A DNA stretch of 13,468 nt from CAIPFQ01 sp964641775. GTDB lineage: Bacteria; Chlamydiota; Chlamydiia; Chlamydiales; SM23-39. A program made the translations under genes and the position numbers. Under the pieces are notes generated by a model. It did no database searches. It was not told the origin of the DNA and saw only the letters and a program-made list of their open reading frames with translations. Where the stretch lies: NCBI GenBank assembly GCA_964641775.1, contig CAZXLK010000032.1:1-13468 (forward strand). The letters run 5' to 3'. This document shows, piece after piece, positions 1 through 6,729 of the stretch (the first letter of the stretch is position 1; each line of letters begins with the position of its first letter).

Positions 1-810
1 TTTAACACTTTGCAATGTCCCTTTGCGGTGTCCATCTTTAAAATTGAATTGATATTCCACCTTTTGGCCATCGCTGCCGACAATAGAAAAGTTTTTACAA
101 TGCGCTCCACTGCGATCTCGATAATCAAAATCTGCTTTGGCATATGTTTTGGTCTTCGATGGATTAGTAGTTCGAATTGACCTAAGGTAAATTCTTTTTT
201 TCACTTCCTTGTATTTGTAAAGAATCCAATTTCCATTTGGAAGCTGTTCACTTAAAAGAAGATATTCTTTTCCTTCCTTTTTATATTTACGGATAGTTCC
301 ATCAGCAGCTTTAACGATGAAATGGTTGAAATTCTCCTCAATAAAAACTCGATTGTTTTGAAGATTAGTACGGCTTGAAATCTTGCCTCGTGAAGTGTTG
401 GAGAAGCCGTGTTGAAGATTTGATGGTTCGCAGCGAATATATTTTTTCCCATGAAGCTTCACTTCATCTATTTTTTTATACAAGATGGGGCAGCGATCTT
501 TTTCCCAAATGACCCAGCGATAAGAAACTTCAGTCTCCGTAATTTGAGCAGGCTCAACACAGAATCTCCAATCGGGAGTATCTCCATCTTTATAAGTCCG
601 AGTGATCCGAATGGGCTCTTGTCCCATAATCACAAGATCTTCCGCATAAAGAGCAGGCTGTCCGGTAACTGCATTGACCTTCCCTTCAATGAAGGCGGAA
701 GGATCATTTTCTAAAGTGGAAATTAATGCAGAATCATCCGCAAATAAAAATGAACCATAAAGTAGAAAACAAATTCGTGAAATCTTGCGCAAATTTTTTA
801 AGTTGAACAT
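1..810 (-). CDS. Secreted Rhs/YD-repeat-type protein, N-terminal part (runs off left edge)
   Basis: The minus strand is open from the ATG at 810 to the window edge, 270 codons with no stop, so this is the start of a longer gene. Residues 1-24 form a signal peptide: basic start with KNLRK, then a hydrophobic stretch ending LFA, with likely cleavage before ADDSA or DDSA. Residues about 45-73 carry the pattern VNAVTG ... DLVIMG ... ITRTY. This resembles the conserved N-terminal segment of Rhs/wall-associated repeat proteins, where a 'VN..TG....DL.lpG..pl.l.R.Y' block precedes the YD repeats. The rest (KYKKEGKEYLLL, LPNGNWILYKYK, GSDGQKVEYQF) is polar and strand-rich, as expected for a repeat barrel. 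Rhs proteins commonly wrap a variable C-terminal toxin; that end is outside the window. The ribosome site is weak (GAGAAAG just upstream). The family call is moderately sure; the signal peptide is clear. Confidence 0.7.
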   Translation of the reverse strand, partial: MFNLKNLRKISRICFLLYGSFLFADDSALISTLENDPSAFIEGKVNAVTGQPALYAEDLVIMGQEPIRITRTYKDGDTPDWRFCVEPAQITETEVSYRWVIWEKDRCPILYKKIDEVKLHGKKYIRCEPSNLQHGFSNTSRGKISSRTNLQNNRVFIEENFNHFIVKAADGTIRKYKKEGKEYLLLSEQLPNGNWILYKYKEVKKRIYLRSIRTTNPSKTKTYAKADFDYRDRSGAHCKNFSIVGSDGQKVEYQFNFKDGHRKGTLQSVK

Positions 811-1078
811 CACACTTTCTCTCAATCAAGTTTTACGAAAACGAAAGTGAAATATTCTGACAAAACATCAAAATTATAATCAATGGACAAATGTAAAAAT
901 CAGAATTAAAATAAACAATACAATTTGCAAAACATTTCTATTTTTATTACTCGAAATATTGCAACTTTGAATTTTTTAAAAACATTGAAAACGTGTAAAT
1001 CGTCAATTTGTAATAATGGAACTATCAAATGAAAATCGATTTTTTCTCTGTGCTCTCGGTGTGCTCGGTGGTTAAATA
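811..1078. other. AT-rich intergenic spacer between Rhs-type gene and porin-like gene
   Basis: This 268-bp non-coding stretch is strongly AT-rich. It must contain the promoter of the minus-strand Rhs-type gene. A TATAAT-like box lies on the minus strand at 878-873, but no convincing -35 box sits at the right distance. A perfect 12-bp palindrome AAAATCGATTTT lies at 1032-1043, and a CTC[TG]GTG triple repeat at 1046-1070 abuts the 3' end of the porin-like gene. I see no open reading frame or RNA gene. Confidence 0.6.
1046..1070. repeat. Tandem CTC[TG]GTG motif, three units with 9-nt period
   Basis: CTCTGTG at 1046-1052 and CTCGGTG at 1055-1061 and 1064-1070 start exactly 9 nt apart. On the minus strand this reads CAC[CA]GAG three times, starting about 9 nt after the stop codon of the porin-like gene. 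The flanks also fit a motif I recall from intergenic DNA of many unrelated bacteria: TTTAAC before and AGAAAAA after, on the minus strand. Its function is not known to me. Confidence 0.6.
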
Positions 1079-2383
1079 TTAGAACGCGTAGATGAATTCG
1101 ATTTCGTATTGGCGGAATTTTTCGTTGGGGCCAATGTTTTTATTGAGGGTGTTGGAATACTTGAATTCTTGCTGAACGACGATGTTGTTGGTGAGGGCAT
1201 AGAGGAATTCGATCTCAAAGCCTCTGAAGTTGGTGTTGCCGCATGCGGTTTTCCTGGTTGTAGGGCCGCCGGTTCCATCGCCTTTGACTGTGTAAAATCC
1301 GGCACCTGCCGTATTGCCTCGGCCGATGCCAAGGTTATCGAAAGAAGGATAAGCTTGAGCTTGTACCCATTGGTAATTGGCATCGATCGCCCAATCGCCT
1401 GCTTTTTTGGCAATCCCAATGGAAATGCCCGCGTACCACGCCCAATTGGCTCTCTCTCCACCGGTTGGAATGATTTGCACTCCATCAACAACTCTCGATC
1501 TTTCGGCAAAGTGATTTCTCAAGCCGGCTGCATAGATTTTAATCAGTCTTTTTCCAAAACATTCAGGATAGAGCTGGTAATAGGCTAAAAGTTGAGACAC
1601 CAAAAAGCGATACCGTTGGTTGGTTAGGCCAGTCTCAAGCGCTGTATTATCATCCTCATTTTCTCCACCGGGGCGGTACCAGTTAATGGTGGAAAATTTC
1701 AAATTCAATCCGGTGCTTGCAATTCCAAGCGCGCCCATTTCCCCAACAAAGCCATAATGGTTCGTATTGTCATTTACAAGAAAAGAGCCAAGGTTGAAAT
1801 AATAATCCCCAATTTTATCAAAGGCTTTACTAAATCGAAGAAGCCCGCCATCAAAAAGAGAGGAAAATTCTACTTTGGAATCAAACACATTGAAAAGGTT
1901 TCTTCTTCCAAGCTCGCCATCGATGATCAGCGTGTCTCCCGCAAGCATTCTTCCGCCAAGATAGCCCTTTTCTAATCGGACTTTATTTACAGTTCCGCTT
2001 CGGATCCCCATATCTTCGTCGAATTCGATTTTAACAGCGGCCCAGGTTCTTTCCGTTCGGTAATCGAGCATCAAATTGACCTCGACATCCCATTCATACA
2101 TAGCTCTTAACTTGCCTATCGCAGGATTGCTCCGCTGCTGGACTCCATCTTTTCTCTCATTTGTCGCTTGGAATTCCGTCCGCACTTCGCCGCTGAGCGA
2201 TAGATCGCCCCCAATTTCTCTCATGGTAATAAATCGCTTATCGAGGATCCAACGTCTCAATGCATCCATATCCTTGCTATCAGGATCGGTCTTATCTTCG
2301 AAATCAACATCAGCGCTTTGCGCGCAAATATGACTCATGGATAAGAAGCAAATTCCAAGGAAGATAGCAAATTTCTTAAACAT
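1079..2383 (-). CDS. Outer-membrane beta-barrel protein, putative porin
   Basis: The 434-aa protein starts with a signal peptide (hydrophobic FAIFLGICFLSM, likely cleavage ICA-QS near residue 21) and ends in ...YEIEFIYAF. Its C-terminal phenylalanine and alternating hydrophobic residues are the usual signature for BAM-dependent insertion. The body is rich in short amphipathic strands (GDLSLSGEVRTEF, EVNLMLDYRTE, WAIDANYQW), as in the 'putative porin' class of Gram-negative bacteria. After the signal peptide comes a short acidic section (DFEDKTDPDSKDMDALRRW) that may lie in the periplasm. A TTG lies one codon before the ATG at 2383, but the ATG is preferred, with AGG six bases before it. The gene follows the two MOMP-like genes on the same strand after a 51-nt gap, so co-transcription is likely. 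The specific substrate cannot be told from sequence; the barrel call is solid, the family less so. Confidence 0.75.
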   Translation of the reverse strand: MFKKFAIFLGICFLSMSHICAQSADVDFEDKTDPDSKDMDALRRWILDKRFITMREIGGDLSLSGEVRTEFQATNERKDGVQQRSNPAIGKLRAMYEWDVEVNLMLDYRTERTWAAVKIEFDEDMGIRSGTVNKVRLEKGYLGGRMLAGDTLIIDGELGRRNLFNVFDSKVEFSSLFDGGLLRFSKAFDKIGDYYFNLGSFLVNDNTNHYGFVGEMGALGIASTGLNLKFSTINWYRPGGENEDDNTALETGLTNQRYRFLVSQLLAYYQLYPECFGKRLIKIYAAGLRNHFAERSRVVDGVQIIPTGGERANWAWYAGISIGIAKKAGDWAIDANYQWVQAQAYPSFDNLGIGRGNTAGAGFYTVKGDGTGGPTTRKTACGNTNFRGFEIEFLYALTNNIVVQQEFKYSNTLNKNIGPNEKFRQYEIEFIYAF

Positions 2384-2434
2384 CAAAACCTAAACAGCGA
2401 TCCATGGTAACAAATGACCATATTTTAAGACAAA

Positions 2435-3166
2435 TTAGAATCGGATTTGGCCGGAAATTGCAACTCCCTGCTCAAAGTTGGATCGCCATTCTACATTCAA
2501 CGCAATATCATCTCCTTGCGATAGAGTTACACCTAAAAATGGACCGATGGAGTGACGGCAATTCAGCCATCCAACGGTGGATTCCAGGCCTTTAATTTTT
2601 AGCCTGCTTTGATTGACTGCAACACCAATATAAGGAAAGAAAAGAGCAATTTTTTGCGAAAGGGCAACGGCTGCTTGCCAGTAGCGCAGTTTACCATGCA
2701 CAGTGCCTCCTTCCGGGATCCCGTTGGATGTGGCATGCCCCTCCATAAAGTCCCATCCTCCTGCATGCACATCGGCTGCTAAACTCGTATCTCGGATTTC
2801 AAAAACAATGAGTTTTGCTGAGCCGCTCCAAAGAAGACCTCCCCATAATTGACCTAAAATCGCCACATCTTTTTGCTGCCATTTCCATGAAAATTGCCCT
2901 GTTCCCAAATCCATTTCCAGATTGAGCCGCTCTGAGATATTCCAGGTAACGAATCCGGTCTCTGTTGAACCTGCAAGCTCTATGCGATGTAAAGCCAGCT
3001 TTTTATACCTTTGCTGCATGAGCCAGTCACCCGTAACGCCCCATTGGAAATTACACCAACTGGTATCGCAAATAAAAAAACCCTCTTCCAAAATAGCAGG
3101 AACTGAGGGATTGCCAATAGGAGCAGCGATTAGGGATAGAGAATAAAGGATTATAAAGATTTTCAA
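2435..3166 (-). CDS. MOMP-like outer-membrane protein, second tandem paralogue
   Basis: This 243-aa protein has a short signal peptide (MKIFIILYSLSLIA, cleavage near residue 14) followed by APIGNPSVPAILEEGFF. Chlamydial MOMP has a very similar mature start (NPAEPSL in OmpA, from memory), so I read N19-P20-x-x-P23-A24 as a MOMP-like motif. The C-terminus, VAISGQIRF, ends in phenylalanine, as in outer-membrane barrels. It is shorter than classical MOMP (about 390 aa) and is clearly a paralogue of the next upstream gene: same mature start, same 'LNVE.R...E..V.ISG..RF' end. The start is TTG at 3166, overlapping the TGA of the upstream gene (TTGA), so translation is probably coupled; a GGTGA about ten bases upstream could serve as ribosome site. 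The TTG is chosen because it directly precedes the signal peptide. Likely role: surface porin or adhesin; the substrate is unknown. Confidence 0.72.
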   Translation of the reverse strand: MKIFIILYSLSLIAAPIGNPSVPAILEEGFFICDTSWCNFQWGVTGDWLMQQRYKKLALHRIELAGSTETGFVTWNISERLNLEMDLGTGQFSWKWQQKDVAILGQLWGGLLWSGSAKLIVFEIRDTSLAADVHAGGWDFMEGHATSNGIPEGGTVHGKLRYWQAAVALSQKIALFFPYIGVAVNQSRLKIKGLESTVGWLNCRHSIGPFLGVTLSQGDDIALNVEWRSNFEQGVAISGQIRF

Positions 3167-3939
3167 AATCGCAAATCACCGGAAATTGTAACTGCATTTT
3201 CATCAACTAAGCGCCCTTCCACATTCAACATTAAATCTCTTCCATTGGAAATGGAGCAGCCAATGAGGATCCCAACGGGAGTTTTGTTTACAAAATGGTC
3301 GGCTCCAGTTCCATTTGCTGAAATGGGGACGGAAAAATCGCCCAAATGAAGATGTTCATTGGAATATTTCACCCCCAAATAAGGGGTAAAAAGATCGATA
3401 TTGTAGGAAAGGCTAAGGGCAATTTGCCATTGTCTAAAATGAAGATGGGTTCCGGAGACGGCAATTGGCGCTGCATTGGTCATTAGCCAAGAGGATTTGT
3501 AATTGCAGTAGGAATATCTTCCCCCAATCCCTAAACAAATTTTTTCCCATTCATAAAGGATGGCTCTCGCACCTGCTGCCCAAAGAAAATGGTAAAAAGT
3601 TTCATATTGAATCCGGGTGATGGTATCCCCCATGCTAAAGCGCCAATCGGCACATACACGAGAGGAGCCAAAAACCCCATAAAGATCGACGAGATCCATA
3701 ATATTCAAGGTGGCAGTAGCTGCATTGGTATATTGTTGAAAGGTATCGACCCGTCCATGCCCCTCATCGTCTTGCTTGAGCATCCCATCGATGACAAAAT
3801 CTCCTTCATAGCCCAGGCGGAAACTAGCCGGAGCATCGCAAGGGATGAAAAATCCTTCTTGAATAATGGACGGGTCCATGGGATTGTGGACGGGGGCCGC
3901 ATGCAAAAAAGATACTAGCAGTAGAATAATCCAATACAT
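3163..3939 (-). CDS. MOMP-like outer-membrane protein, first tandem paralogue
   Basis: This 258-aa protein carries a clear signal peptide (MYWIILLLVSFLHA, cleavage before AP), then APVHNPMDPSIIQEGFF. This matches the mature N-terminus of the neighbouring paralogue and resembles the NPxxPS motif of chlamydial MOMP. It ends VTISGDLRF with a terminal phenylalanine. Short alternating strands through the body (RLGYEGDFVI, WQIALSLSYNI, LMLNVEGRL) fit a barrel of perhaps 10-12 strands. Cysteines are few (C34 and some internal ones), unlike the cysteine-rich Chlamydiaceae MOMP. It is the first gene of the probable three-gene minus-strand operon and is divergent from thrS across 93 bp. No good Shine-Dalgarno is visible before the ATG. 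Duplicated small MOMP-like proteins are known from environmental chlamydiae such as Simkania and Waddlia. Confidence 0.72.
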   Translation of the reverse strand: MYWIILLLVSFLHAAPVHNPMDPSIIQEGFFIPCDAPASFRLGYEGDFVIDGMLKQDDEGHGRVDTFQQYTNAATATLNIMDLVDLYGVFGSSRVCADWRFSMGDTITRIQYETFYHFLWAAGARAILYEWEKICLGIGGRYSYCNYKSSWLMTNAAPIAVSGTHLHFRQWQIALSLSYNIDLFTPYLGVKYSNEHLHLGDFSVPISANGTGADHFVNKTPVGILIGCSISNGRDLMLNVEGRLVDENAVTISGDLRF

Positions 3940-3980
3940 CAGGACTAAGATAGCTCATCTGCCCCCTTAAAGAAAAGAAT

Positions 3981-4009
3981 TTGCGTGAAATGTAAAGCGG
4001 CTTTACATA
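3981..4009 (+). promoter_or_regulatory. Weak candidate thrS promoter overlapping the palindrome
   Basis: TTGCGT (3981-3986) and TACATA (4004-4009) are separated by exactly 17 nt and lie 24 nt before the thrS ATG. Each box matches the sigma-70 consensus at only about half its positions. The spacing and location are good, the boxes poor. If real, the 19-bp palindrome occupies the spacer and the -10 box, the usual arrangement for a repressor operator. Confidence 0.25.
3990..4008. repeat. 19-bp perfect palindrome ATGTAAAGC-G-GCTTTACAT (copy 1)
   Basis: Nine-base arms are perfect around a single central G. It lies in the divergent region between the MOMP-like operon and thrS, ending 24 nt before the thrS ATG. 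The 17-bp core TGTAAAGC-N-GCTTTACA recurs at 7816-7832 and 11323-11339. A one-base spacer leaves no room for a full RNA hairpin loop, and no T-tract follows, so a dimeric DNA-binding protein site is more likely than a terminator. Confidence 0.85.
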
Positions 4010-4023
4010 AACTTCTATGTCTT

Positions 4024-4028
4024 GGAGG
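4024..4028 (+). promoter_or_regulatory. Ribosome binding site of thrS (GGAGG)
   Basis: GGAGG ends 4 nt before ATG 4033. It decides the start: an in-frame GTG at 3985 would add 16 residues derived from the palindrome and has no ribosome site. Confidence 0.8.
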
Positions 4029-4032
4029 ATGT

Positions 4033-5955
4033 ATGCAAATTCGAGTAGGCAGAAAGACAATTGAGCTAACGGATGGGGCAACGGCCAAAGAGGCAGCAGA
4101 GGCATTGCATCTTACAGCTCCGAACCAAGCCATTTCAGTTAGCATCAATGGAAAACTTCGCGATTTTGATGCCATTTTGAATGATGGCGATGAGCTTGTC
4201 TTTTGGAATTTCGAAGAGCCTGAAGGAAAGGAAGTTTTTTGGCATACATCGGCCCACGTTTTAGCCCAGGCAATTTTAAGGTTATGGCCTCAGGCCCAGC
4301 CAACCATTGGCCCGCCGATTGAAAATGGGTTTTACTATGATTTTGGAAACCTGGAAATCTCCGACCAAGATTTTGAGAAGATCGAACAGGAAGTTCAAAA
4401 CGTCCTTTCGGAAAATCTCAAAACAGAAAGGCTTGAATTCAAAAATAAACAAGAAGCAAGAGCTGCCTTTGAAAAAAACCCTTTTAAAATCGAGCTCATC
4501 GATAGTTTTGAAGAAGAGCCCATTTCCGCCTATACGCAAGGGGAATTTTTTGATCTTTGCCGAGGCCCTCACATGGGAAATCTTGGAAAGATCCGGGCAT
4601 TCAAAATATTAAAAACTTCCGGAGCTTATTGGCGCGGCGATTCAAAAAGAGAGATGTTAACCCGAGTTTATGCGATTTCCTTTCCCGATAAAAAGCAGCT
4701 CAAAGAATATCTTCAACTTTTGGAAGAGGCAAAAAAAAGAGACCATAAAGTATTAGGAACGGCTTTAGACCTTTTCTCATTGAAAGAAGAGTCTCCCGGG
4801 ATGCCTTTCATCCACCCACGGGGTCTTGTCATTTGGAATCGTCTTTTGGAATTTTTAAGAGGCGAGCTAAGTAAAGCCAATTACATTGAAATCAAAACTC
4901 CCATGCTTCTTACCAAAGAGCTTTGGGAAAGATCGGGCCACTGGTTTCACTACAAAGAAAATATGTACATATCCCACATCGAAAATCGAGAGTTTGCCAT
5001 CAAACCGATGAATTGTCCCGGCTGCTTTCTCTATTACCGCGGGGAGGTCCATAGTTACCGAGAACTCCCTCTTCGCATTGCAGAAATCGGCCATGTCCAT
5101 AGATTCGAGCCGTCGGGGTCTTTGAATGGGCTTTTCCGCGTTCGGGGTTTTCATCAAGACGATGCCCATCTCTTCATGCGCCCTGATCAAATCCAAAAGG
5201 AAATTGAGGGGATTTTGGAGCTTGCCGATAAAATTTATATGACATTTGGCCTCCCTTATCGGCTCGAACTTTCGACTCGTCCTGAAAAATCGAAAACGAT
5301 TGGAACAGATGAAGAATGGGAAAATGCAACAAATGGCTTGAAAGGGGCTCTTGATGCATGGGGCCACTCGTATCGGATCAATGAGGGAGACGGCGCTTTT
5401 TATGGACCGAAGATCGATATCCATATCCGAGATGCTTTGGGAAGGTATTGGCAATGTGGAACTGTGCAGCTTGACATGTCGATGCCGCAAAAATTTGACT
5501 TGGAATATGTCGATAGCGACGGAATGCATAAGCGGCCGGTCCTTTTGCATCGGGCCCTTTTTGGATCGATCGAAAGATTTTTTGGAATTTTGATTGAACA
5601 CTTTGCCGGAAAATTTCCCTTTTGGCTAAGTCCCTATCAAGTGAAAATTCTCACCATTGCTGACCGCCACATTCCTTTTGCCGGGGAAATTCAAGCCAAA
5701 ATCAAAGAAAAAGGGATTCTTTGCGATATCGATGATTCTGCAGAATCGATGGGCAAAAAGGTGCGATCCGCGCAGCTTTTAAAAACAAACTATATGCTGA
5801 CAGTCGGTGATAAAGAAATGGAAAGCAAAAAGGTCTCGCTCCGAACGCGCGACAATGCTTTGCATGGGGAAGTTGACATTTCAGATTTTCTTGATAAAGT
5901 CATAAAAGAGCGAGACGAGCGGGCGCTCATTTCGCCTTATTCCATGTCAACTTAA
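4033..5955 (+). CDS. thrS: Threonyl-tRNA synthetase
   Basis: This cytoplasmic class II aminoacyl-tRNA synthetase charges tRNA-Thr. The 640-aa length is normal. Domain order is complete. The TGS domain covers residues 1-60. The editing domain has HTSAH (H71, H75) and DLCRGPH (C176, H180). The catalytic core has motif 2 around RFEPSG...RVRGF (357-373) and motif 3 around LHRALFGSIERF (505-516). The C-terminal anticodon-binding domain runs from about 535. The zinc ligands corresponding to E. coli C334/H385/H511 are visible as C328, H379 and H506. One oddity: the near-invariant MNCPGH motif reads MNCPGC here (C331). The ATG at 4033 has a GGAGG site and gives the standard TGS start. thrS leads the packed plus-strand run and is followed after 18 nt by parA, the same order as in Chlamydia. 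The identification is certain. Confidence 0.98.
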   Translation: MQIRVGRKTIELTDGATAKEAAEALHLTAPNQAISVSINGKLRDFDAILNDGDELVFWNFEEPEGKEVFWHTSAHVLAQAILRLWPQAQPTIGPPIENGFYYDFGNLEISDQDFEKIEQEVQNVLSENLKTERLEFKNKQEARAAFEKNPFKIELIDSFEEEPISAYTQGEFFDLCRGPHMGNLGKIRAFKILKTSGAYWRGDSKREMLTRVYAISFPDKKQLKEYLQLLEEAKKRDHKVLGTALDLFSLKEESPGMPFIHPRGLVIWNRLLEFLRGELSKANYIEIKTPMLLTKELWERSGHWFHYKENMYISHIENREFAIKPMNCPGCFLYYRGEVHSYRELPLRIAEIGHVHRFEPSGSLNGLFRVRGFHQDDAHLFMRPDQIQKEIEGILELADKIYMTFGLPYRLELSTRPEKSKTIGTDEEWENATNGLKGALDAWGHSYRINEGDGAFYGPKIDIHIRDALGRYWQCGTVQLDMSMPQKFDLEYVDSDGMHKRPVLLHRALFGSIERFFGILIEHFAGKFPFWLSPYQVKILTIADRHIPFAGEIQAKIKEKGILCDIDDSAESMGKKVRSAQLLKTNYMLTVGDKEMESKKVSLRTRDNALHGEVDISDFLDKVIKERDERALISPYSMST

Positions 5956-5958
5956 GAA

Positions 5959-5964
5959 GGGAGG
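5959..5964 (+). promoter_or_regulatory. Strong ribosome binding site of parA (GGGAGG)
   Basis: GGGAGG lies in the 18-nt gap after the thrS stop codon and 9 nt before ATG 5974. It is the best Shine-Dalgarno in the window and implies that parA is independently well translated from the thrS transcript. Confidence 0.75.
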
Positions 5965-5973
5965 TAGCATTTC

Positions 5974-6729
5974 ATGTTGGTGATTTCCGTCAGCAGCTTT
6001 AAAGGCGGGACTGCAAAAACATCTACGTCGCTCCATCTGGGATCGGCTCTTGCCATGTTTCATAAAAAAAGAGTCCTTTTGATCGATTTTGATGCACAGG
6101 CAAATTTAACAACAGGCCTTGGATTTGATCCCGATGAGCAAGACAGCATTGCACCTGTTTTGCAAGGGGAAAAGACATTGCAGGAAGTCATTTTAACAAC
6201 CTGCATTCCCAATATGCACATCATTCCTGCAGACACATGGCTAGAGAGAGTTGAAGTATCGGGCTCACTTGCCGCAGATCGCTATTCCCATGAAAGATTA
6301 AAAGAAATCCTGCGCGATCTGGCATACGATTATATTTTGATCGACACACCGCCATCTTTATGCTGGCTAACAGAATCTTCTCTTATTGCCGCTGACTATT
6401 CTCTTGTTTGCGCAACGCCTGAATTTTATAGCGTAAAAGGGTTGCAAAGACTATCTCTATTCATCAATAATATTTCAGAAAGACACGGAATCAAAGTGCT
6501 AGGCGTCGCACTCTCTTTTTGGAATCCGCGCGGGAAAAGTAACGATGCATTTATAAAAGTGATTGAACAAACATTTCCCGGAAAACTATTGCAAGCAAAA
6601 ATCAGACGCGATATCGCAGTATCAGAGGCTACCATTTATGGAAAACCGATTTTTGAGACGTCTCCAAAAGCTAGAGCCTCGAGTGACTACCTGTCTTTAA
6701 CATCGGAATTACTAACGAGGATCAAATGA
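5974..6729 (+). CDS. parA: ParA/MinD-family ATPase (chromosomal homologue of plasmid pgp5)
   Basis: The 251-aa deviant-Walker ATPase belongs to the ParA/MinD/Soj group. Visible motifs are deviant Walker A KGGTAKTS (residues 10-17, both lysines K10 and K15 present), switch I DFDAQANLT (38-46) and Walker B ILIDTPPS (121-128). The glycine before the catalytic lysine of the usual KGGVGKT is alanine here. There is no N-terminal helix-turn-helix extension and no obvious C-terminal amphipathic MinD membrane helix, so a small chromosomal ParA (Soj-like) fits better than a true MinD. In C. trachomatis the equivalent locus is CT582, annotated minD, between thrS and a pGP6-D homologue. It overlaps the downstream pgp6-like gene by ATGA, so the two are translationally coupled and probably act together. 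Role, by family: ATP-dependent positioning of DNA or another cargo. No ParB homologue is recognisable in the window. Confidence 0.92.
   Translation: MLVISVSSFKGGTAKTSTSLHLGSALAMFHKKRVLLIDFDAQANLTTGLGFDPDEQDSIAPVLQGEKTLQEVILTTCIPNMHIIPADTWLERVEVSGSLAADRYSHERLKEILRDLAYDYILIDTPPSLCWLTESSLIAADYSLVCATPEFYSVKGLQRLSLFINNISERHGIKVLGVALSFWNPRGKSNDAFIKVIEQTFPGKLLQAKIRRDIAVSEATIYGKPIFETSPKARASSDYLSLTSELLTRIK
6717..6720 (+). promoter_or_regulatory. Ribosome binding site of pgp6-like gene (GAGG)
   Basis: GAGG inside the parA end lies 5 nt before ATG 6726 and 8 nt before the second ATG at 6729, so it cannot decide between the two starts. Confidence 0.5.

Noticed and set aside
252..714. Two short frames (252-452 minus, 451-714 plus) in the left region
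   Set aside because: Both are overlaid by one uninterrupted minus-strand frame with signal peptide running from 810 to the edge, which explains the coding character.
857..880. Plus-strand CTGACA ... TATAAT as a promoter
   Set aside because: The spacer is only 12 nt and no plus-strand gene follows before 4033.
1032..1043. AAAATCGATTTT palindrome as a regulatory site
   Set aside because: Short and AT-rich; such palindromes arise readily by chance in this spacer, and no second copy of the 12-mer was seen in the window.
1109..1588. 159-codon plus-strand frame opposite the porin-like gene
   Set aside because: It is antisense to a well-supported barrel gene, with no domain pattern or ribosome site.
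3990..4008. Palindrome as a rho-independent terminator
   Set aside because: One-base centre, only modest GC in the arms, and no following T-run; it also sits in a divergent promoter region.
3985..4032. GTG at 3985 as an upstream start of thrS
   Set aside because: The 16 extra residues are just the translated palindrome and following leader; there is no ribosome site before it, whereas ATG 4033 has GGAGG and begins the TGS domain as in other ThrRS.
4867..5601. 244-codon open frame opposite thrS
   Set aside because: It lies antisense to the conserved catalytic core of thrS; composition is that of a mirrored coding frame and no family features are visible.
5974..6729. True MinD (cell-division site selection)
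   Set aside because: No MinC or MinE neighbour and no C-terminal amphipathic membrane-targeting helix is visible; pairing with a pGP6 protein fits a ParA better.
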